A DNA stretch of 6,455 bases, from NCBI GenBank assembly GCA_013215865.1, contig JABSQL010000292.1, positions 1 to 6,455 on the forward strand, written 5' to 3'. A program made the translations under genes and the position numbers. The DNA is from Candidatus Margulisiibacteriota bacterium. GTDB taxonomy: Bacteria > Margulisbacteria > Marinamargulisbacteria > DT-59. Under the pieces are notes generated by a model that made no database searches, was not told the origin of the DNA, and saw only the letters and a program-made list of their open reading frames with translations. Below are positions 1 through 5,906 of the stretch, piece after piece. Each line of letters starts with the position of its first letter. Positions within the stretch are counted from its first letter, which is position 1.

Positions 1-728
1 AAAATATTGGTTGTATCTACTTGGTAATATTCCTGTTGGGGATGTTTTCGGCCACCTCTTGCAGGGACATTCACAATAGTACCTTCTAACATTTTCAACA
101 GGGCTTGTTGGACACCTTCACCGGAAACATCGCGGGTAATAGAAGGGTTTTCCGACTTTCGGGTAATCTTATCGATTTCGTCCAGGTAAATAATTCCCTT
201 TTGGGCCAATTCCACATTGTTATCAGCCACTTGAAGAAGCCTAAAAAGCATCCCCTCAACATCTTCTCCAACATATCCTGATTCTGTGATGGTCGTTGCG
301 TCTGCAATCGTAAATGGGACATCCAGGAGTCTAGCGAGGGTTTGTGCAATAAGCGTTTTGCCTGTTCCAGTGAGACCTACTAGCAATATATTGCTTTTCT
401 GTAGTTCGGTATCTGGATATTGATCTGTCTTGAAAAACAACCGCTTGTAATGATTATAGACAGACACCGCAATAATGGTTTTTGCAGTATCTTGTCCCAC
501 AACAAATTGATCTAGAAATGTTTTAATTTCTTTTGGCTTGGGAAGCGATTTTTTAGTGTTTGCTTGAATGGAAGAGACCGTCGCATCATCTTTAACAATG
601 CCATTACATACAGCAATACATTCATCACAGATATATACATCAGGCCCCACAATCAACCGAGACACAATTTGCTGAGATTTCCCACAAAAAGAGCAGGAAA
701 TAGTACTTTCGTCTTTATCTGATGTCAT
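1..728 (-). CDS. clpX: ATP-dependent Clp protease ATP-binding subunit ClpX (3' end outside window)
   Basis: ClpX is the AAA+ unfoldase that recognises tagged substrates, unfolds them with ATP and threads them into ClpP. Only the first 242 codons are present; the gene continues past position 1. The N-terminal zinc-binding domain is intact, with Cys12, Cys15, Cys34 and Cys37 in the family spacing. The AAA+ domain follows: Walker A GLTGTGKT at 118-125, pore loop GYVGED at 151-156, Walker B IIYLDE at 179-184, and the ClpX-specific RKH pore motif at 227-229. The family usually has Pro where Leu119 stands in Walker A. The ATG at 726-728 overlaps the clpP stop (ATGA), with a weak AAAGG 10 nt upstream inside clpP, so translation is probably coupled to clpP. 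The identification is secure. The sensor-2 region and IGF/LGF ClpP-docking loop cannot be checked because they lie outside. Confidence 0.97.
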   Translation of the reverse strand, partial: MTSDKDESTISCSFCGKSQQIVSRLIVGPDVYICDECIAVCNGIVKDDATVSSIQANTKKSLPKPKEIKTFLDQFVVGQDTAKTIIAVSVYNHYKRLFFKTDQYPDTELQKSNILLVGLTGTGKTLIAQTLARLLDVPFTIADATTITESGYVGEDVEGMLFRLLQVADNNVELAQKGIIYLDEIDKITRKSENPSITRDVSGEGVQQALLKMLEGTIVNVPARGGRKHPQQEYYQVDTTNI

Positions 729-1333
729 TTAGCGGTTGCCTTTTTGTCTAGCGTTTTTTTCGTAATCAGCTTGTCTGCCATACCATACTTCACGGATTCA
801 TCTGCGTCCATAAAAAAATCTCTGTCTGTGTCTGCCTCAATTTTTTTAAGATTTTGACCGGTATGCTTGGCTAAAATATGGTTTAGAATAGATTTTACGC
901 GAAGAATTTCTTTACTTCGTATTTCAATATCCGATGCCTGTCCTTCAGCGCCACCCAGAGGTTGATGGATCATGACACGAGAATTGGGCAGGACAAATCG
1001 TTTACCTTTTTCTCCTGCTGCGAGTAACAACGCCCCCATACTGGCGGCTTGGCCCAAGCAAATGGTAGACACTTTGGTCCTAATATATTGCATGGTGTCG
1101 TAGATGGCCATTCCGGCAGTAACCACACCGCCAGGACTATTAATGTACATAAACGCATCCTTTTCATGATCTTCTGCCTCTAGAAATAATAGCTGGGCAA
1201 TAATGGTCGTTGCCATATGATCATTGATCTGATCCGTAACAAAAATAATACGTTCTTTGAGCAGCCGTGAATAGATATCGAAGGACCGCTCTCCTCTGCC
1301 TGTTTGTTCAATAACCATGGGAATTAATGTCAT
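725..1333 (-). CDS. clpP: ATP-dependent Clp protease proteolytic subunit ClpP
   Basis: ClpP is the serine peptidase that forms the two-ring, 14-subunit degradation chamber docked by ClpX in the cytoplasm. The 202-residue length is normal. The catalytic triad is complete: Ser98 in GQAASMGA, His123 in MIHQPLGG and Asp172 in DTDRDFF. The oxyanion-loop sequence NSPGG is at 65-69. The short N-terminal stretch [11 protein letters not shown] matches the usual propeptide region. The ATG at 1331-1333 is chosen because a strong Shine-Dalgarno (AAGGAG, 1342-1347) sits 8 nt upstream; the alternative Met6 lacks this spacing. The gene begins 15 nt after the tig stop and its TGA overlaps the clpX ATG, so tig-clpP-clpX reads as one operon. 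Nothing in the sequence suggests an inactive paralogue. Confidence 0.98.
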   Translation of the reverse strand: MTLIPMVIEQTGRGERSFDIYSRLLKERIIFVTDQINDHMATTIIAQLLFLEAEDHEKDAFMYINSPGGVVTAGMAIYDTMQYIRTKVSTICLGQAASMGALLLAAGEKGKRFVLPNSRVMIHQPLGGAEGQASDIEIRSKEILRVKSILNHILAKHTGQNLKKIEADTDRDFFMDADESVKYGMADKLITKKTLDKKATAK

Positions 1334-1341
1334 AATATTGT

Positions 1342-1347
1342 CTCCTT
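1342..1347 (-). promoter_or_regulatory. Shine-Dalgarno of clpP
   Basis: AAGGAG read on the minus strand lies 8 nt before the clpP ATG, directly after the tig TAG stop (1349-1351). It fixes the clpP start and permits re-initiation by ribosomes leaving tig. Confidence 0.85.
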
Positions 1348-1348
1348 T

Positions 1349-2635
1349 CTAAGATATTTTAGCATTAGATACTAAGAAATCGTAAGCTTTTCGTTCTTTA
1401 AGAACCATTTTCAAGTTATCTACATTAAATTGTTTCATTTTATTTTTCAAATCTGACACTGTTTCTATGTCGGGAATTTTCCATTCTCGAATTTCTGCTT
1501 CCATATCAGATTCGCTTACTTCCATCTTTTCTTTTTTAGCAATTGCCTCGAGTATGAGCTTAGATTTTGAGACATTCATAGCAGATTCTTCAAAGTCTGA
1601 TCTCAGTTCAGATTCTGTTTTTTTTGTAATGCTGATATATTGATCTAGAGTCATTCCAGATCGTTGTAAGGTTGAGTTCAGGTTATTCATTAAATGGTCA
1701 ATTTCTCTTTCTATCATTGCAGGGGGTAAATCAATCTTTGACCCACTGATAATCGTATCCATTATATCTTGTTTTAGTTTAGTATCGCTTTCTTGTTGCT
1801 CAGATTTTAATAGTTTTTCTTTCACACTCTCCTTTAAATCTGCAACTGTTTTTTGATCCGACACTTTGGCCGCTAATTGATCGGTTAATTCCGGAAGTTG
1901 TTTTTCTTGAATATCTACGATTTCAATTGAAAAGGACAGGTTTTTACCTGCGATTTCTTTTTGCTGATACGTGCCAGGGAATGTAATATCAAAGGATTTC
2001 TTTTCCTCCTTTTTAAGGCCTAAAATCTGCTCATCAAACTCTTTCCCTAACATACCTTTACCCACTTCAAGGCCCATGTTTTGACGTGACAAGATATCGA
2101 CCACAGTATCGCCATGCTTTGCTTCGCAATGGAATCTTAAGATGTCGTTGAGCTGTGACTCTCGATCAACACTGACAAACTGTGAATGATTATCTACAGA
2201 TTTATGAATGTTCTCCATTACTTTTTCTTCTGTAACATCTACGGGTGTTTTCTTCACCTTAATCCGTTTATATTTACCCAATTTAACTTCAGGTTTTACA
2301 TCCACCATACAAGAAAAGACAATGGGCTTATCTTTTTCGTATTCGCCAATATCTACATTTTTAGGGCTATCCACTACTTCTAGTTGAAGCTCATCTACCG
2401 CTTTATTATATGCCTTATTAACCACATCCATGACTGCTTCTTGGATAATGGGTTCTTGCCCATAGTGTTTTTCAAAAACAGTTCGGGTGACTTTACCGGG
2501 GCGAAAGCCAGGTACTTTAGCGGACTTCGCCACTTTTTTGAAGGCGAGATTCATCGCAACCTGGATTGCTTCTTGAGATTCTTCTATTTCCAGATGTGTT
2601 GTGTATCCAGATTTCTTTGTTTTTAATATTTTCAT
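1349..2635 (-). CDS. tig: Trigger factor (ribosome-associated chaperone, peptidyl-prolyl isomerase family)
   Basis: Trigger factor docks beside the ribosomal exit tunnel and shields nascent chains. The 428-residue product is close to the family norm of about 430. The N-terminal ribosome-binding domain carries the signature loop GFRPGK at 43-48 followed by the conserved FEKHYG. A central FKBP-like domain spans roughly 150-245. The long helical C-terminal chaperone domain runs from about 250 to 428, with IDLPPAMIEREI at 301-312 typical of the family. The ATG at 2633-2635 is chosen because homology begins there and AAAAGG lies 10 nt upstream; the frame stays open to an ATG at 2707, but that extension would translate tRNA sequence. 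The FKBP-like domain is poorly conserved: several aromatic positions of the E. coli isomerase pocket look replaced, so isomerase activity is doubtful. It is the first protein gene after tRNA-Gly and lies 15 nt before clpP. Confidence 0.96.
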   Translation of the reverse strand: MKILKTKKSGYTTHLEIEESQEAIQVAMNLAFKKVAKSAKVPGFRPGKVTRTVFEKHYGQEPIIQEAVMDVVNKAYNKAVDELQLEVVDSPKNVDIGEYEKDKPIVFSCMVDVKPEVKLGKYKRIKVKKTPVDVTEEKVMENIHKSVDNHSQFVSVDRESQLNDILRFHCEAKHGDTVVDILSRQNMGLEVGKGMLGKEFDEQILGLKKEEKKSFDITFPGTYQQKEIAGKNLSFSIEIVDIQEKQLPELTDQLAAKVSDQKTVADLKESVKEKLLKSEQQESDTKLKQDIMDTIISGSKIDLPPAMIEREIDHLMNNLNSTLQRSGMTLDQYISITKKTESELRSDFEESAMNVSKSKLILEAIAKKEKMEVSESDMEAEIREWKIPDIETVSDLKNKMKQFNVDNLKMVLKERKAYDFLVSNAKIS

Positions 2636-2662
2636 TTTATAACAACCTTTTACGTAAACTTT

Positions 2663-2738
2663 TGGAGCGGGATACCAGATTCGAACTGGCGACCTTCTGC
2701 TTGGCAAGCAGACGCTCTACCAACTGAGCTAATCCCGC
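2663..2738 (-). tRNA. tRNA-Gly (anticodon GCC)
   Basis: A complete 76-nt cloverleaf can be folded by eye. The acceptor stem GCGGGAT/ATCCCGC pairs over 7 bp. The D arm contains GCTCAGTTGGTAGAGC. The anticodon stem TCTGC/GCAGA holds the loop TTGCCAA, with GCC (complement of 2703-2705) reading GGC and GGU. The T arm is GCCAG-TTCGAAT-CTGGT. The discriminator is T, and CCA is encoded in the DNA at 2663-2665. A promoter lies only a few bases upstream of the 5' end, and tig begins 27 nt after the CCA with no visible terminator between, so the tRNA is probably cut from the leader of the tig-clpP-clpX transcript. Confidence 0.98.
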
Positions 2739-2749
2739 AATGGTGTGAT

Positions 2750-2778
2750 ACTATACCATTATTGGTTTTTGGCTTCAA
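2750..2778 (-). promoter_or_regulatory. Sigma70-type promoter for tRNA-Gly-tig-clpP-clpX
   Basis: On the minus strand a -35 TTGAAG (2773-2778) and a -10 TATAGT (2750-2755) are separated by exactly 17 nt. Transcription would start near 2742-2743, about 5 nt before the tRNA 5' end at 2738, as is usual for tRNA genes. An inverted repeat AATGGT-N10-ACCATT (2739-2760) spans the -10 box and predicted start site. The match and position are strong for a visual call, but no other promoter-like sequence was scored for comparison. Confidence 0.7.
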
Positions 2779-2821
2779 TAAATGGGGGTACCAAAGTTGG
2801 GGTCACATCAAATATAGTTTG

Positions 2822-2851
2822 TTAAAATACCATTTTATTTATTATTAAAAT
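2822..2851 (+). promoter_or_regulatory. Possible weak promoter for the ankyrin gene
   Basis: TTAAAA (2822-2827) and TAAAAT (2846-2851), separated by 18 nt, resemble -35 and -10 boxes with 4/6 and 5/6 consensus matches. The surrounding 2805-2855 stretch is very AT-rich, so such matches are expected by chance. It is listed only because a plus-strand gene follows and no better candidate was seen between 2739 and 2898. Confidence 0.2.
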
Positions 2852-2885
2852 ATGTTATCCTTCTGGAGGTTTGTGTGTAGGGACT

Positions 2886-2891
2886 AGGAGG
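2886..2891 (+). promoter_or_regulatory. Perfect Shine-Dalgarno AGGAGG facing an AUA codon
   Basis: AGGAGG is followed 7 nt later by ATA at 2899-2901, which is in frame with the ankyrin ORF. There is no ATG, GTG or TTG in that frame between the stop at 2893-2895 and the TTG at 2989, and neither the TTG at 2989 nor the ATG at 3013 has a recognisable Shine-Dalgarno. The site therefore either serves a rare AUA start or is the relic of a lost ATG. Confidence 0.55.
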
Positions 2892-2988
2892 ATAAAAAAT
2901 ACACAAAATTATCTCAGTAATAGGTATAGGTAGAGAAGGTATCCTCACACAGGTAAGAAAGAAAGCGGCAAATGATGATATTAATGCA

Positions 2989-3585
2989 TTGCTTTTCTCT
3001 GTTGTCAATTTTATGTATAATCTGTATTCTCCCACGCACTTTGAAAAGATTAGAAAGCTACAGAAGCTGACAGATTTTGACATTAATATGAAAAGCAATC
3101 ATCTTGAAATGTACATAAATTGGCAATCAGGATGGCTGCAAATACACTATAAATACCCATCCCTATTTAATGATCTCACACTGCTCATGATGTCATGTAT
3201 CGTCGGCCAAACAGAGGTTGTGGAGTGGTATCTTCTGGAGCCCAAAGTAAAGGTTAACACATCAAACACATTCGGTGATACAGCCCTCACCCTTGCCGCT
3301 ATTTTTAATAAGCCTCATGTTGTTGAGACGTTACTACAACATAGTGACACTGATATCTGGAAAAGAGCACGTGATAACAAGAATGCATTGGAAATCGCTC
3401 AGGATAAAGAATACACGACAATTGAGTACCTGATTTCAGTCAAAGTAAGGCCTGACATTGTTTCGACATTGAGCGAGGCATTTGAATCTTCTGTAAATGA
3501 CGACGTTACCCCTCACATCATACACCTCATTGTCGAATTCACCATCAACTCCTCTTTTGGTGGGCGATGTTCGAACTGTTTGTAG
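2989..3585 (+). CDS. Small ankyrin-repeat protein, possibly starting further upstream or decaying
   Basis: The 198-residue product (from TTG 2989) has about three ankyrin-like repeats: roughly 62-95 (helix LTLLMMSCIVGQTEVVEWYL), 97-129 (core GDTALTLAAIFNKPHVVETL) and a degenerate one at 131-150 (NALEIAQDKEYTTIEYLI). Ankyrin repeats bind other proteins; the partner is unknown. No signal peptide or membrane segment is seen. The flanking regions (1-60 and 151-198) match nothing I recognise. The start is uncertain: the reading frame is open back to 2896, and the only good Shine-Dalgarno (2886-2891) points at ATA 2899, which would give 228 residues. After the TAG stop another frame stays open to 3692, so the C-terminus may be truncated by a frameshift. 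The gene lies divergent to the tig operon and 96 nt before tex in the same orientation. It could be an intact accessory gene or a recent pseudogene. Confidence 0.7.
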   Translation: MLFSVVNFMYNLYSPTHFEKIRKLQKLTDFDINMKSNHLEMYINWQSGWLQIHYKYPSLFNDLTLLMMSCIVGQTEVVEWYLLEPKVKVNTSNTFGDTALTLAAIFNKPHVVETLLQHSDTDIWKRARDNKNALEIAQDKEYTTIEYLISVKVRPDIVSTLSEAFESSVNDDVTPHIIHLIVEFTINSSFGGRCSNCL

Positions 3586-3681
3586 TTTGATATCCTATTG
3601 AGGATGAAAAAAAAATCAACATTATTAAAGGTATGACAACCAAGGTCATGCTAATTGAGCTCATGAAAGCGGGAACCATCG

Positions 3682-5832
3682 ATGGAAACTAATCCGAAAA
3701 ATAGCGATTCTCAGATAATCAACTACGTTAGCGACGATAGCGGCATCGCTAAATCGCAGGTTCAAAAAACGATCTCACTATTTGAAGAAGGTGCCACCAT
3801 TCCGTTTATTGCGCGGTACCGGAAAGAAGTGACGGGCGGACTAGACGAAACACAGCTGAGAACCATTCAAACTCAACATCGGTATTACCAGCAACTCAAC
3901 GATCGAAAAAAAACGATACTCTCTACAATCCAAGGCCAAGGCAAATTGACTGATAGTCTTGAGCACAGCATCAACACCTGTCGCGACAAACAAGCGCTAG
4001 AAGACCTTTATCTGCCTTATAAAGTTAAACGAAAGACAAAAGCGGATATTGCTATAGAAAACGGATACTTACCGTTGGCAGAACTCATTATCGCACAATG
4101 CGATACACGCTCAAAATCTGTGATTCTGCAGGGGTATTCCAACGAGGCTTTGAATGGCGCTCAACATATTATCTCCCAACGAATGTCAGAAACGGCGCAG
4201 TACCGTCAGTGGCTCAGACAGGTGATGTCCAAAACCGGAGTGTTGCGCACAAAACTAACGGCTAAAGCGAAAGAAAAAAAAACAAAGTTTGATATGTATG
4301 CTGACTTTTCTGAGCCCCTACATCGTGCGGCAAGCCATAGAATCCTTGCCATCCGCAGAGGTGAGACCGAGAAACTTGTCACTTGGAAAATAACAATTGA
4401 TGATGAGCGTGCTTTGACGTATCTTCGGGACAAAATGATCAGAAATAAATCATTTTCGATGATTGAGTCCCTTAATGACGCCATTGAAGATGCTTATAAA
4501 AGGCTATTTATGCACTCACTTCAAACCGAGTGTTTTAATTCTAAATGCAGTGAAGCGGAGACCGATTCGATTACCGTTTTTTCCAAGAACTTGCGTAACT
4601 TATTGATGAGTGGCCCCGCCGGTGCTAAATCCATTATGGGAATCGACCCAGGATTTCGAACAGGCTGTAAGGTGGCGATAATCGACCAAACGGGTTATTA
4701 CAAGGAGTCGGCAACGATTTATCCCACACCGCCCCAACAAAAACGTGAGTCCGCCGAAACAATAGTCGTTGATCTCCTTAAGCGATACGAGGTAAGGTTT
4801 ATTGCCATTGGAAATGGCACTGGATCGAAAGAAACGATGCAGTTTATCAAGCAGGTGCTTAAGACCCATGAGCTTGATATTGTCCCTGTGGTTGTCAACG
4901 AGGCCGGGGCGTCGGTGTACTCTGCGTCTGAAGTCGCAATCGAAGAATACCCAGATTTAGACGTCACCATTCGAGGTGCTATTAGTATTGCCCATCGCCT
5001 CCAAGACCCACTGTCAGAGCTGGTTAAAATTGATCCCAAATCTATTGGCGTTGGACAGTATCAACACGACGTCAACCAAACCCACCTAAAAGAGGCTCTA
5101 ACATTTACCACTGAATCGGCTGTAAACGCGGTTGGCGCAGATTTAAACACAGCCTCTGCCGCATTGCTAAGCTATGTGGCCGGTATTGGCCCAACACTCT
5201 CTAAAAACATCATTAAATATCGAAACGAAAATGGGCCTTTTAGTGACAGGAAAACACTGTTAAAGGTCACAAAGCTTGGTCCTAAAGCATTTCAGCAATG
5301 CGCTGGTTTTTTACGAATAAAGTCGGGCAAAATCTCTCTGGATAATTCAGCCATTCACCCGGAGTCGTATACCCTAGTCAAAAAAATGGCGAGCACATTG
5401 GCGACGTCGCTGTCTGAGCTCATTGGACATGATCAAAAAATTGATCAACTTACTCTGTCGGACTATGTCACCGATGCCATTGGGTTACCTACCTTACGTG
5501 ACATTGTATTTGAGCTCAAAAAACCGGGACTCGATCCCCGAGCCGAATTTTCGTATGCGGCGTTTGATACGTCTATGGATGATATTTCCGATTTAACGAT
5601 TGGGATGACACTCGCAGGAACCGTTACGAATGTGACTAACTTTGGTGCATTTGTGGACATTGGTGTTCACCAAGACGGCTTGGTCCATATCTCAAAGTTA
5701 AGTAATACGTTTGTTAAAAACCCACATGATATTGTATCGGTTGGTGATTCTGTTAAAGTGTCGATTCTGGAGGTGGATCTGGAGCTTAAGCGGATTCAGT
5801 TGGCGCGTGTCATCGGACCCCATAACGTTTAA
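3682..5832 (+). CDS. tex: Tex family RNA-binding transcription accessory protein
   Basis: Tex is a conserved bacterial nucleic-acid-binding protein related to eukaryotic Spt6, acting on RNA and transcription. The 716 residues give a full-length protein, close to the Bacillus homologue and shorter than enteric Tex, which has an extra C-terminal tail. Domains in order: N-terminal Tex helical region with the hallmark EEGATIPFIARYRKEVTGGL (35-54) and DLYLPYKVKRKTKA (108-121); YqgF/RNase H-like domain starting at IMGIDPGFRTGCK (318-330) with IGNGTGS (376-382) and NEAGASVYSAS (406-416); tandem helix-hairpin-helix segments at about 490-550, including VAGIGPTLSKNI (499-510) and VTKLGPKAF (529-537); and a C-terminal S1 domain at about 638-709 (VTNFGAFVDIGVHQDGLVHIS). 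The ATG at 3682 is the only plausible start, since an in-frame TGA lies at 3664-3666; a weak GGGA is 7 nt upstream. It follows the ankyrin gene by 96 nt and precedes a methyltransferase gene. Confidence 0.97.
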   Translation: METNPKNSDSQIINYVSDDSGIAKSQVQKTISLFEEGATIPFIARYRKEVTGGLDETQLRTIQTQHRYYQQLNDRKKTILSTIQGQGKLTDSLEHSINTCRDKQALEDLYLPYKVKRKTKADIAIENGYLPLAELIIAQCDTRSKSVILQGYSNEALNGAQHIISQRMSETAQYRQWLRQVMSKTGVLRTKLTAKAKEKKTKFDMYADFSEPLHRAASHRILAIRRGETEKLVTWKITIDDERALTYLRDKMIRNKSFSMIESLNDAIEDAYKRLFMHSLQTECFNSKCSEAETDSITVFSKNLRNLLMSGPAGAKSIMGIDPGFRTGCKVAIIDQTGYYKESATIYPTPPQQKRESAETIVVDLLKRYEVRFIAIGNGTGSKETMQFIKQVLKTHELDIVPVVVNEAGASVYSASEVAIEEYPDLDVTIRGAISIAHRLQDPLSELVKIDPKSIGVGQYQHDVNQTHLKEALTFTTESAVNAVGADLNTASAALLSYVAGIGPTLSKNIIKYRNENGPFSDRKTLLKVTKLGPKAFQQCAGFLRIKSGKISLDNSAIHPESYTLVKKMASTLATSLSELIGHDQKIDQLTLSDYVTDAIGLPTLRDIVFELKKPGLDPRAEFSYAAFDTSMDDISDLTIGMTLAGTVTNVTNFGAFVDIGVHQDGLVHISKLSNTFVKNPHDIVSVGDSVKVSILEVDLELKRIQLARVIGPHNV

Positions 5833-5833
5833 C

Positions 5834-5851
5834 TAAATCAATTCTGATTTA
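5834..5851 (+). terminator. Possible weak hairpin terminator after tex
   Basis: Directly after the tex TAA a perfect 7-bp stem TAAATCA/TGATTTA encloses the tetraloop ATTC. A short T-rich run (CTTTTATT) starts 5 nt after the stem. The stem is purely A/T except one G-C pair and the U-tract is displaced, so termination would be inefficient at best. Confidence 0.3.
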
Positions 5852-5870
5852 CTGGCTTTTATTGTACTTG

Positions 5871-5900
5871 TTCGGATCTCTGTGTAATTAAAGGTACAAT
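5871..5900 (+). promoter_or_regulatory. Candidate promoter just before the RNA methyltransferase
   Basis: A -10-like TACAAT (5895-5900, 5/6 match) lies 6 nt before the ATG at 5907, with a poor -35 TTCGGA (5871-5876) at 18 nt spacing. If used, transcription would start at or next to the ATG, giving a leaderless mRNA. The -10 box forms the right arm of an inverted repeat ATTGTAC (5861-5867) / GTACAAT (5894-5900). Confidence 0.3.
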
Positions 5901-5906
5901 CATTGC

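Noticed and set aside
95..349. Minus-strand ORF of 84 codons
   Set aside because: It is an alternative frame inside clpX, whose true frame carries all ClpX motifs.
2186..2626. Two plus-strand ORFs rich in Phe, Tyr and Ile
   Set aside because: They lie antisense to tig, and their composition is what the complement of Lys/Glu-rich codons gives.
2636..2707. N-terminal extension of trigger factor to an ATG at 2707
   Set aside because: The extra 24 codons translate the 3' half of tRNA-Gly plus the spacer; family homology and a Shine-Dalgarno support the ATG at 2633-2635.
2785..2852. Short repeats GGGGT (twice) and TTAAAATA (2822 and 2845) as possible binding sites or att sites
   Set aside because: They are too short and too AT-rich to distinguish from chance, and there is no integrase gene or tRNA 3'-end duplication to support an attachment site.
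2835..3098. Minus-strand ORF of 87 codons in the divergent region
   Set aside because: It overlaps the ankyrin gene and its Shine-Dalgarno, shows no family features, and is low-complexity at its C-terminal end.
3592..3615. Hairpin ATCCT-ATTG-AGGAT followed by nine A as a terminator
   Set aside because: On the plus strand the stem is followed by A, not T; on the minus strand the T run precedes the stem, so neither orientation makes an intrinsic terminator.
3598..3625. TTGAGG-N16-CATTAT as a promoter for tex
   Set aside because: Only 4/6 matches in each box within an A/T-rich stretch; not better than chance.
4206..5660. Several minus-strand ORFs of 65-106 codons opposite tex
   Set aside because: tex is continuous and full of recognisable domains; the antisense ORFs have no motifs or initiation signals.
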